DNA from: Hyphomicrobiales bacterium
GTDB lineage: Bacteria; Pseudomonadota; Alphaproteobacteria; Rhizobiales; JAUVMS01
Direction: 5' to 3'
DNA: 6,914 nt
Assembly: GCA_030600135.1 (NCBI GenBank)
Contig: JAUVMS010000181.1
Coordinates: 1-6,914, forward strand
Below the pieces are notes generated by a model. That model was given only the letters and a program-made list of their open reading frames with translations, was not told the origin of the DNA and searched no databases. This document shows, piece by piece, positions 1 through 5,410 of the stretch. The position numbers were made by a program, and so were the translations under genes. The stretch's first letter is position 1. Each line of letters starts with the position of its first letter.

Positions 1-37
1 AGTTTACAGCCCAGCAATATACTGAAATTTGCAGAAA

Positions 38-60
38 AGCCGTGCTCGGACAGCACGGTT
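38..60 (+). promoter_or_regulatory. GC-rich hairpin upstream of the HAD gene
   Basis: Bases 40-46 (CCGTGCT) pair perfectly with 52-58 (AGCACGG) around a five-base loop. A G-T wobble and one A-T pair extend the stem outward. The following bases, TTAATTTAA, are T-rich but broken by As. This could be a weak intrinsic terminator for a gene ending left of the window, or a structured 5' leader of the HAD operon. A TATACT at 18-23 could serve as a -10 element, which would put the hairpin inside the leader, but its -35 region would lie outside the window. The sequence does not decide between the two. Confidence 0.4.
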
Positions 61-80
61 AATTTAAGGAAACTACTAAT

Positions 81-836
81 ATGACAATACGTGCCGTTAC
101 TTTCGATATCTGGGACACCATCGTCGATGACGATTCCGACGAGATTGCGCGAAAAGACCAGGGCTTGCGCTCCAAACGAGACGAGCGCCGCCACCAGGTC
201 TGGGAGGCGCTGAACGCTGTTGCGCCGATCGAGTACGACGCCGTGGCATTGGCCTACGACACGGCCGAAGCCGGCTTCAATGTGGTCTGGAAGGAATGCC
301 ACATTAACTGGACCGTGGACCAGCGACTGCGCGTCGTGCTGAACGGGCTGAACCGAGAGCTGCCCGCAGCCGCTTTTGCTGATCTGCTGGCCAAGCATTC
401 ACGCATGGAAGTGGACATTCCACCCAATGCCATTGATGGCATCTCTGAAGCACTGGCGGAGCTTTCGACGCGCTACAAGCTTGCCGTTGTCTCGGATTCC
501 ATTGTCACGCCAGGTACTGGTCTGCGCCAAATCCTAGCCCATCATGGCCTCAAGGATTATTTCTCCGCTTTTGCCTTTTCCGATGAGGTCGGCCACTCAA
601 AGCCCAACCGCGCGATGTTCGACCGGGCCGCCGAGCAGTTGGGCATAGCCGTCAACGAACTCGTACATATCGGTGACCGCGACCATAACGATGTGAAAGG
701 CCCTCATGCCTTGGGCGCCAAGGCCGTGCTCTTTACCGCCGCTCGCCCCGACGATCGTGACAGCACCACGGCCGATGCGATCTGTGATCATTACCGCGAC
801 CTTCCCGCCATCATCGACCGACTGGCGGCGCAATAA
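81..836 (+). CDS. HAD-superfamily hydrolase (subfamily IA-like)
   Basis: A 251-residue cytosolic hydrolase of the haloacid dehalogenase superfamily, full length for the family. Motif I is FDIWDT with nucleophile Asp9. Motif II is VVSDS with Ser138. The motif III lysine is Lys174 in HSKPN. Motif IV is GDRDHND with Asp199 and Asp204 for magnesium. Residues about 15-110 form the helical cap insertion typical of subfamily I. The residue two after the nucleophile is Trp11, not the Asp acid/base of classic phosphatases, so the reaction may not be simple phosphate ester hydrolysis. Dehalogenases and several uncharacterised members also lack that Asp. The ATG has an AAGGA ten bases upstream. It is the first gene of the catabolic set, 15 bases before the amidotransferase gene. 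The superfamily call is firm; the substrate is unknown. Confidence 0.9.
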   Translation: MTIRAVTFDIWDTIVDDDSDEIARKDQGLRSKRDERRHQVWEALNAVAPIEYDAVALAYDTAEAGFNVVWKECHINWTVDQRLRVVLNGLNRELPAAAFADLLAKHSRMEVDIPPNAIDGISEALAELSTRYKLAVVSDSIVTPGTGLRQILAHHGLKDYFSAFAFSDEVGHSKPNRAMFDRAAEQLGIAVNELVHIGDRDHNDVKGPHALGAKAVLFTAARPDDRDSTTADAICDHYRDLPAIIDRLAAQ

Positions 837-851
837 CAGGAGGGCGCGATC

Positions 852-1706
852 ATGACCAACAGCCTGCGATTTTTGGTGCTGGACGGCTATTCCAAATCAG
901 GCCGGGACGATCTAACTGCCGGCGGCGCGTCGACCGCCGGAAAACTCTATGAGCGCATGCTGAAGGCCTGCTGCAAAAGCGCGGACGTTGATATCATTTG
1001 CCCGGCCGATCCCGATGGATCCCTTCCCAGAGGCACCGAGCTTGCCAGCTACGACGGTATCGCCTGGACCGGATCGAGCCTCACCGTTTATCACGACACA
1101 CCGGAAGTCACCCAACAGATCGAGTTTGCCCGTGCCGCCTTTGACGCCGGTGTGCCAAGCTTTGGGTCCTGCTGGGCGGCACAGATTGCCGTGGTTGTCG
1201 CCGGCGGCACATGCGCCGCCCATCCCGGCGGCCGGGAAATGTTCCTGGCTCGAAAAATCGCTCTGACGCCCGAGGGCCGCGGCCATCCGCTCTATAGGGA
1301 CAAAAAGTCCGTGTTCGACGCCTGGATCTCGCACGATGACGAGATCACCCACCTGCCGCCCGGCGCGGTATTACTTGCATCAAACGATTTTACCCGTGTC
1401 CAATCGGTTTCCGTCACCTACGGCGTCGGCACGTTTTGGGCACTGCAATATCACCCCGAATACGATGTCCATGAAATGGCCCGGCTCATCTATTGCCGCA
1501 AACAAAAACTCGTCGACAAAGGCTTTTTCGCCGACCTGGAGAGCGCGCAATCGTTTGTCGACAAACTCGAAAGCCTGCACCAAGACTCCACCCGCAAGGA
1601 CCTCGCCTTCCAACTGGGCATGGACGCGGACGTCATGGACGCAACCATCCGCCGCGCCGAGGTTCGAAACTGGATCGAACAACAGGTCATCCCAAACGCC
1701 AGTTGA
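852..1706 (+). CDS. Class I glutamine amidotransferase-like hydrolase
   Basis: A 284-residue protein of the class I glutamine amidotransferase fold, resembling the stand-alone GMP-synthase-like group. The nucleophile elbow is FGSCWAAQ with Cys107. The remaining triad residues are His201 and Glu203 in QYHPEY. WTGS at 72-75 fits the oxyanion-side loop. The triad is intact, so it should be an active hydrolase of glutamine or a gamma-glutamyl/amide bond. No synthetase domain is fused to it and none lies nearby, so it probably acts alone rather than feeding ammonia to a partner. Residues about 205-284 form a helical, charged C-terminal extension of unknown role. AGGAGG at 838-843 sits eight bases before the ATG, only 15 bases after the HAD stop, which argues for co-transcription. 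By inference it could deamidate or cleave an amide of the compound handled by the oxygenase. Confidence 0.88.
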   Translation: MTNSLRFLVLDGYSKSGRDDLTAGGASTAGKLYERMLKACCKSADVDIICPADPDGSLPRGTELASYDGIAWTGSSLTVYHDTPEVTQQIEFARAAFDAGVPSFGSCWAAQIAVVVAGGTCAAHPGGREMFLARKIALTPEGRGHPLYRDKKSVFDAWISHDDEITHLPPGAVLLASNDFTRVQSVSVTYGVGTFWALQYHPEYDVHEMARLIYCRKQKLVDKGFFADLESAQSFVDKLESLHQDSTRKDLAFQLGMDADVMDATIRRAEVRNWIEQQVIPNAS

Positions 1707-1747
1707 TCTGGCTTTGCATCGACAAAACTGCCAAGAGGATCTACGAA

Positions 1748-1798
1748 ATGATTGTTCGTACGCGAATGCAGAGCGCGCTGGGCCCGTCATCGCCCTAA
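1748..1798 (+). other. Possible 16-codon leader ORF in the gap before the Rieske gene
   Basis: The 151-base gap 1707-1857 is the largest inside the catabolic gene set. It contains an ATG at 1748 preceded by AAGAGGA (1733-1739) at eight-base spacing, a convincing ribosome binding site. The encoded peptide is only 16 residues (MIVRTRMQSALGPSSP) and resembles nothing I know. It ends 59 bases before the oxygenase start. It may be an upstream leader peptide, the stump of a deleted gene, or chance. I see no clear promoter or terminator in the rest of the gap. Confidence 0.2.
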
Positions 1799-1857
1799 TT
1801 GAGTGCGGGCACCGTTCGGGTTCGTCTGTGGCCCAAACAATCAGGGGGAGTTGAAAC

Positions 1858-3000
1858 ATGACCGCCAGACCATCGCCAGTCGATTTTGCCCGTGTCTCGA
1901 AGGGCTTTGATTCAGACCCGGCCAAGTCCTATACGCTCAAGGCCGAGGCCTACACGGATCTGCGCTGGATGGATCTCGAGCGCGACGAGATATTCAAACG
2001 CACATGGCAATGGGTTTGCCATAGCGAAAAACTCCGCGAACCCGGCTCCTATGTCACAATCGACATTGCCGGACAGCCGATTTGCATCGTTCGCGACGAT
2101 AAAGCTGTGTTGCGCGCCTTCTACAACGTCTGTAAGCACCGCGCCCATGAGCTGCTGCGCGGCGAAGGCCAAACCCGCCGGATCATGTGTCCCTATCATG
2201 CCTGGACCTACGATTTGACTGGACAACTGCGCCGAGCGCCTGAAACGGACAACCTCGCCGACTTCAATGTCAGCAGTATCTGCCTCGATCAGGTGCGGGT
2301 GGAGGAGTTTTGCGGTTTCGTCTACGTCAATCTCGACCCGGATGCCGTTCCGCTGGCCGAGGCGAGCGGCGACCTTGGCAGGGAGCTCGCGCGCTGGGCG
2401 CCCGATGTCGATCAGCTGACATCCTCGCATCACCTGACGTACGATATCCGCTCGAACTGGAAGAACGTCATCGACAATTTTCTCGAATGCTACCATTGCC
2501 CCGTCGCGCACAAGGATTTCTGCACCTTGGTCGACATGGACACCTACAAGGTGACCACATACGGCATCTATTCGAGCCATATGGCGGAAGCCGGCAAAGC
2601 CGCAAACTCGGCCTACTCGGTCGAGAACGCCACGGTAAAGGACCACGCGGTCTGGTGGCTCTGGCCCAATACCTGTTTGATGCGCTATCCGGGCCGCGGC
2701 AATTTCATCGTCATGAAGATTATTCCGGCAGGCGCCGACCGGACCTTCGAGATCTACGACTTCTTCTTTGAAACCGCCGACCCCAATGAGGCAGAGCGCG
2801 GGGCGATCAAATATATCGACGAGGTGCTGCAGGTCGAAGACATCGCGCTGGTTGAGAGCGTCCAGCGCGGCATGAGCACTCCGGCGTTCAGCCAGGGCCG
2901 GATCGTGTACGACCCGCACGGCTCGGGCAAATCCGAGCACGCTGTCCATCATTTCCACGGCCTGGTTTTGGACGCCTATGCCCGCGCGGTCGGCACGTGA
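1858..3000 (+). CDS. Rieske non-haem iron oxygenase alpha subunit (quaternary-ammonium type)
   Basis: A 380-residue terminal oxygenase. The Rieske [2Fe-2S] ligands are Cys92-x-His94 and Cys111-x2-His114. The catalytic iron ligands are His213 and His218 in ECYHCPVAH, with Asp328 in QVEDIALVE as the likely third. Glu210, three residues before His213, sits where naphthalene dioxygenase has the bridging Asp205. A glutamate here is described for carnitine monooxygenase CntA and its relatives. The C-terminal stretch with SEHAVHHFHGLVLDA and the WPN motif at 269-271 also fit the CntA/YeaW-like branch. Such enzymes hydroxylate or demethylate N-methylated substrates using O2 and electrons from a separate ferredoxin-reductase, which this window lacks. 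AGGGGGAG at 1843-1850 lies seven bases before the ATG. The 3' end overlaps the next gene. The family is firm; the substrate is only inferred. Confidence 0.93.
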   Translation: MTARPSPVDFARVSKGFDSDPAKSYTLKAEAYTDLRWMDLERDEIFKRTWQWVCHSEKLREPGSYVTIDIAGQPICIVRDDKAVLRAFYNVCKHRAHELLRGEGQTRRIMCPYHAWTYDLTGQLRRAPETDNLADFNVSSICLDQVRVEEFCGFVYVNLDPDAVPLAEASGDLGRELARWAPDVDQLTSSHHLTYDIRSNWKNVIDNFLECYHCPVAHKDFCTLVDMDTYKVTTYGIYSSHMAEAGKAANSAYSVENATVKDHAVWWLWPNTCLMRYPGRGNFIVMKIIPAGADRTFEIYDFFFETADPNEAERGAIKYIDEVLQVEDIALVESVQRGMSTPAFSQGRIVYDPHGSGKSEHAVHHFHGLVLDAYARAVGT

Positions 3001-3755
3001 TGGGTGTGCTCGGTGGTAAGACCGCCTTTGTCACCGGCGGCGCCGGCGGGATTGGCACTGCCGTTTGTGCCCGCTTCGCCCGCGAGGGCGCGGACGTTGT
3101 TGCTGGCGACATCTCGGGTGCTGGCGAACCGCCCGACGGGGTGACCCAACTCCCCTATGACGTGACCGATGAAGCCAACGTCGAGCAAACCTTCGCCGCG
3201 CTATCGGCCCGTTGGGATAAGCTCGACATCCTGGTCAACGCGGCCGGCATCGAAATTGAAAAGACCATCGAGGAAACCTCGCTTGAGGAATGGAACCGGA
3301 TTTTCGCGATCAATGTGACGGGCATGTTTCTCACCACCAAGCATGCCCTGCCGCTGCTGCGCAAATCACCCGGTGCCAGTGTCATCAACTTTGGCTCTTA
3401 TGACGGCTACATTGCCGATCCCGGGCTCGCCGCCTATTGCGCCAGCAAGGGGGCGGTGCATGCCCTCACCCGGGCATTGGCCTGCGACCACGGTCCGGAA
3501 GGCATTCGCGTGAATGCAATTTGTCCCGGCTACGTCGACACGCCGATGCTGCAGAGTTTCTTCCGCGATGCCGGAAACATCGAAACCCTGAAACAGGCTG
3601 TGCGCGACGTCCATCCACTTCGCACCTACGGCACACCCGCGGACGTCGCCAACCTAGTCAACTGGCTCGCCTCCGATGAGGCTCGCTATGCCTCGGGCCA
3701 GCTTTGGGTCATCGATGGCGGCCTGACCGCTCAGGTCCAGCAAATGAGGATTTAG
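3000..3755 (+). CDS. SDR-family oxidoreductase, NAD-type
   Basis: A 251-residue classical short-chain dehydrogenase/reductase. Counting from the ATG at 3000, the nucleotide-binding motif TGGAGGIG is at 12-19, NAAG at 80-83, and the catalytic tetrad is Asn105, Ser133, Tyr146 and Lys150. Asp37 at the end of the second beta strand (VVAGDIS) predicts NAD(H) preference. The C-terminal IDGGLTA is typical of the family. The chosen ATG overlaps the oxygenase stop by one base (TGATG), and an in-frame GTG at 2997 would add one residue. Neither has a good ribosome binding site, so translation is probably coupled to the oxygenase. The likely role is oxidation of a hydroxyl group on a product of the same pathway (inference). 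It resembles the second SDR downstream, notably in the IEKT, ADP and VNAICPG/CNAICPG regions, suggesting an old duplication. Confidence 0.92.
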   Translation: MGVLGGKTAFVTGGAGGIGTAVCARFAREGADVVAGDISGAGEPPDGVTQLPYDVTDEANVEQTFAALSARWDKLDILVNAAGIEIEKTIEETSLEEWNRIFAINVTGMFLTTKHALPLLRKSPGASVINFGSYDGYIADPGLAAYCASKGAVHALTRALACDHGPEGIRVNAICPGYVDTPMLQSFFRDAGNIETLKQAVRDVHPLRTYGTPADVANLVNWLASDEARYASGQLWVIDGGLTAQVQQMRI

Positions 3756-3756
3756 C

Positions 3757-3837
3757 ATGAGCGAACTATATTTTATCTCTGTTGGCGATTTCGATGTCGG
3801 ATCTTCCATACGTCACGCCGTGGTGGCGTGGATATGA
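3757..3837 (+). CDS. Small 26-residue ORF, probable translational coupler
   Basis: One base after the first SDR's stop, an ATG is preceded by TGAGGA (3745-3750) at six-base spacing. This is a much better ribosome binding site than either SDR gene has. The ORF encodes 26 residues beginning MSELYFISVGDFDVG and ends at TGA 3835-3837, which overlaps the ATG of the second SDR in an ATGA arrangement. It has no recognisable domain and is not clearly a membrane segment. I infer that it is a leader whose translation delivers ribosomes to the next start, or the stump of a gene lost between the two SDRs. The signals are clear, but whether the peptide itself has a function is unknown. Confidence 0.5.
   Translation: MSELYFISVGDFDVGSSIRHAVVAWI
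3814..3830 (+). promoter_or_regulatory. Hairpin just before the second SDR start
   Basis: CACGCC (3814-3819) and GGCGTG (3825-3830) form a perfect six-pair stem around a GTGGT loop, ending three bases before the ATG at 3834. It would bury the only purine-rich stretch (GGTGG, 3822-3826) available for ribosome binding. The hairpin lies inside the 26-codon ORF, so ribosomes reading that ORF would melt it and then stop exactly at the SDR start. This is the expected layout for translational coupling. The structure is seen; the function is inferred. Confidence 0.45.
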
Positions 3838-4589
3838 GTCGGCTTTCGGGTAAGTCCGCGCTGGTCACCGGCGGGCGCCAGGGGATTGGCCGGGCCATTG
3901 TCGAAGCGTTCCTTCGGGAAGGCTGCGAGGTCATGACATGCGGCCGCGGCGGCCGCCCGAGCGACATACCGGACGACGTGCGTTGGCAGACGGCGGACAT
4001 GTCCGTGGCCGCCGACGTGGAGGCGCTGAAGGATGAAGCGGCTGCGGTTTTTGGAGAAATTTCCATCCTCGTCAACAATGCCGGCCTGCAGATCGAAAAG
4101 ACGGTGGTGGACAGCACCGACGCCGACTGGGATGCGCTCATGGGCGTCAATGCAAAGGGCGTTTTTCTCACCTGCCGTGCCTTCATTCCGGTTATGTCAA
4201 CCGGCGGCTCGATCATCAATATCGGCTCCACCTCGGGTCATGTGGCCGATCCCGCCATGGCGCTCTACAACGCATCGAAGGCGTTCGTGCATGGGCTCAC
4301 CCGGTCCGTCGCTGTGGATCACGGGCCCGACGTGCGCTGCAACGCGATCTGCCCCGGCTGGATTTTGACGGGCATGGCCGACGCGGCCTTCGAATTGGCG
4401 GACGATCCGCGGGCGGCCAAGCAAGCGGCTCTCGCTCGTCATCCAGCGGGCCGATTTGGCAGCCCCGACGATGTCGCGAACCTTGCGGTGTGGCTCGCTT
4501 GCGACGAAAGCCAATTCGCCACGGGCCAGTGCTACACGATTGACGGCGGACTGACCGCCGCCTCCCCAATCAATCCCGGATTGGTCTAA
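3834..4589 (+). CDS. SDR-family oxidoreductase, NADP-type
   Basis: A 251-residue classical SDR. From the ATG at 3834, the glycine motif TGGRQGIG is at 12-19, NNAG at 81-84, and the catalytic residues are Asn106, Ser132, Tyr145 and Lys149. Arg15 inside the glycine motif and Arg38 just after the second strand (TCGRGG) are signatures of NADP(H) use, unlike the neighbouring SDR with Asp at the matching site. The reaction is therefore likely NADPH-driven carbonyl reduction or NADP-dependent oxidation of a pathway intermediate. The ATG at 3834 was chosen because it overlaps the stop of the upstream 26-codon ORF by four bases; a GTG at 3828 would add two residues. It is the last intact gene of the set, and homology to a cyclase relic starts within about six bases of its stop. 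Confidence 0.92.
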   Translation: MSRLSGKSALVTGGRQGIGRAIVEAFLREGCEVMTCGRGGRPSDIPDDVRWQTADMSVAADVEALKDEAAAVFGEISILVNNAGLQIEKTVVDSTDADWDALMGVNAKGVFLTCRAFIPVMSTGGSIINIGSTSGHVADPAMALYNASKAFVHGLTRSVAVDHGPDVRCNAICPGWILTGMADAAFELADDPRAAKQAALARHPAGRFGSPDDVANLAVWLACDESQFATGQCYTIDGGLTAASPINPGLV

Positions 4590-4594
4590 ACAAA

Positions 4595-4959
4595 TTGGGA
4601 CGGCCGAAAAGGTCGCTGGAGCTGATCAGAAAGGCGATGCGCATGTCGCCAATCTATCTTGGTTGGTACCTCTACGTCTTGGGCACGGCGTACCGCCTGC
4701 TCGGACAAAACGCGTCGGCTATACGCACCCTCCGGGAGGGCACCAAACGCAATCCCGAGATGCTTTCGATGCACGTCGGCTTGGCCTCCACATTGGGTGA
4801 ATTGGGCAGGGTGAACAATGCCGGGCCGTCCGTTTCCGAGATCCTGAAGCTGGACCCCGATTTTTCAATCAAGAAGTATATCCGGGGGCTTTCCTATAAA
4901 GACCAGCGGATGCGGCACGCTTCGAAGATGGGCTGCGAAAAGCAGGATTGCCCGAATGA
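4595..4959 (+). pseudogene. 3' remnant of a TPR-containing class III adenylate/guanylate cyclase, frameshifted
   Basis: The reading frame from 4595 encodes the C-terminal tetratricopeptide repeats found in rhizobial-type adenylate cyclases. Recognisable stretches are ELIRKAMRMSP, WYLYVLGTAYRLLGQ, AIRTLREGTKRNPE and EILKLDPDFSIKKY. The catalytic cyclase domain and earlier repeats are absent. At 4901-4906 the frame breaks: restoring one C between 4903 and 4904 gives YKDPADAARF followed by EDGLRKAGLPE and a stop at 4957-4959, matching the usual family C-terminus. Without the restored base the frame runs on to 5026 as unrelated sequence. The relic starts with a TTG, has no ribosome binding site, and begins about six bases after the preceding SDR stop. 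It is therefore cut on its 5' side and almost certainly not functional. The family call comes from remembered consensus, not a search. Confidence 0.8.
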
Positions 4960-5084
4960 TGGGCCTCGGACTTTAATGAGATTGGTCCTATCAGCACGAG
5001 GAACCAGCCGAGACCAACCGCAATAGTCGGCCGCACTTACCTCCATCCGTATCGACACTGACCGCACGCATGGCCTTGTAGGAC

Positions 5085-5113
5085 TTGATATTTTGTCTCA
5101 TGTTCACTATATG
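5085..5113 (+). promoter_or_regulatory. Candidate promoter for the four-cysteine protein gene
   Basis: TTGATA at 5085-5090 and TATATG at 5108-5113 are separated by 17 bases, the ideal spacing for a housekeeping-type promoter. Transcription would begin near 5120, where an in-frame ATG lies, so the transcript could be leaderless. The rest of 4960-5110 shows no gene or repeat that I can support. Confidence 0.3.
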
Positions 5114-5269
5114 TTCAGCATGGCCGAATGTAAAACGCGTGAAACCACGAATACAGATGAAAAACTCCGCCTTTGCATCATGTGCAAAGTTCTGTTCTTG
5201 AGCACGTGGGCCGGCAATCGAGTTTGCAAGAAATGTCGCTCCAGCGCCCGCTGGAAGCGAGGTTACTAA
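5111..5269 (+). CDS. Small four-cysteine (zinc-ribbon-like) protein
   Basis: A 52-residue basic protein. Cys22-x2-Cys25 and Cys39-x2-Cys42 are separated by 13 residues, a layout able to bind one zinc ion. The core reads LCIMCKVLF, then AGNRVCKKCRSS, then a Trp and a basic tail. Small proteins of this pattern (CxxC, then a G-N-R-x-C-x-x-C block) are widespread and uncharacterised in Rhizobiales, as I recall. I know no function; nucleic-acid or protein binding is possible. The start is uncertain: ATG 5111 gives 52 residues and ATG 5120 gives 49. Neither has a Shine-Dalgarno sequence. The later start would match a leaderless transcript from the upstream promoter candidate. It lies between the cyclase relic and the CBS-domain gene, on the same strand. 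Confidence 0.7.
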   Translation: MFSMAECKTRETTNTDEKLRLCIMCKVLFLSTWAGNRVCKKCRSSARWKRGY

Positions 5270-5318
5270 AGTAAAACGCCTCGCTCGCGGCAATCAATTC
5301 CCCTTTGCGATCTGATAC

Positions 5319-5332
5319 TTGATCCAGGTCAT
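5319..5332 (+). promoter_or_regulatory. FNR/FixK-like binding box before the CBS gene
   Basis: TTGATCCAGGTCAT matches the FNR/FixK consensus TTGAT-N4-ATCAA at eight of ten defined positions. Its centre is at 5325.5. An activator bound there at the usual -41.5 distance would start transcription near 5367, and TAGTCT at 5356-5361 could be the -10. This suggests induction of the CBS gene under low oxygen. The match is seen; the regulation is inferred. Confidence 0.4.
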
Positions 5333-5372
5333 TTGCCCCCTCAATTGCCATCGGCTAGTCTATCGCCATGGA

Positions 5373-5391
5373 GCGGAACACGTAATTCCGC
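5373..5391. repeat. Short inverted repeat in the CBS gene leader
   Basis: GCGGAA (5373-5378) and TTCCGC (5386-5391) form a perfect six-base inverted repeat around seven bases, ending about nine bases before the GGAGG ribosome binding site. It could be an operator or a leader hairpin. CCATGG also occurs on both sides of it, at 5367-5372 and 5396-5401, placing the inverted repeat inside a wider near-symmetrical block. Confidence 0.3.
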
Positions 5392-5410
5392 ACGACCATG
5401 GAGGTTCCCA

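Noticed and set aside
1..62. Possible C-terminus of an upstream gene: frame 3 is open from base 3 to a TAA at 60-62, and frame 1 is open to a TGA at 82-84.
   Set aside because: Twenty to thirty codons at a window edge are not enough, both frames use rare codons, and the hairpin at 38-60 suggests untranslated sequence.
912..1352. Minus-strand open frame of 146 codons inside the amidotransferase gene.
   Set aside because: It is a shadow frame over conserved coding sequence, with no domain and no ribosome binding site that I can support.
1912..2958. Long open frame on the minus strand across the oxygenase gene, 348 codons.
   Set aside because: It is antisense to a gene with complete catalytic motifs, has no recognisable domain, and is expected in GC-rich DNA.
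4960..5026. Continuation of the cyclase frame past the frameshift to a stop at 5024-5026.
   Set aside because: The residues after the shift match nothing. The restored frame ends at 4959 with the expected family C-terminus.
4991..5293. Minus-strand open frame of 100 codons opposite the four-cysteine gene.
   Set aside because: It has no domain and no ribosome binding site, and the plus strand has a regular CxxC pattern explaining the region.
5375..5406. GGAAC at 5375-5379 as the -35 of an EcfG general-stress promoter.
   Set aside because: The nearest GTT lies about 24 bases downstream, not the 16-17 needed.
5333..5410. In-frame 26-residue extension at the N-terminus of the CBS protein.
   Set aside because: It overlaps the FNR-like box and inverted repeat, and the ATG at 5411 has a perfectly spaced GGAGG.
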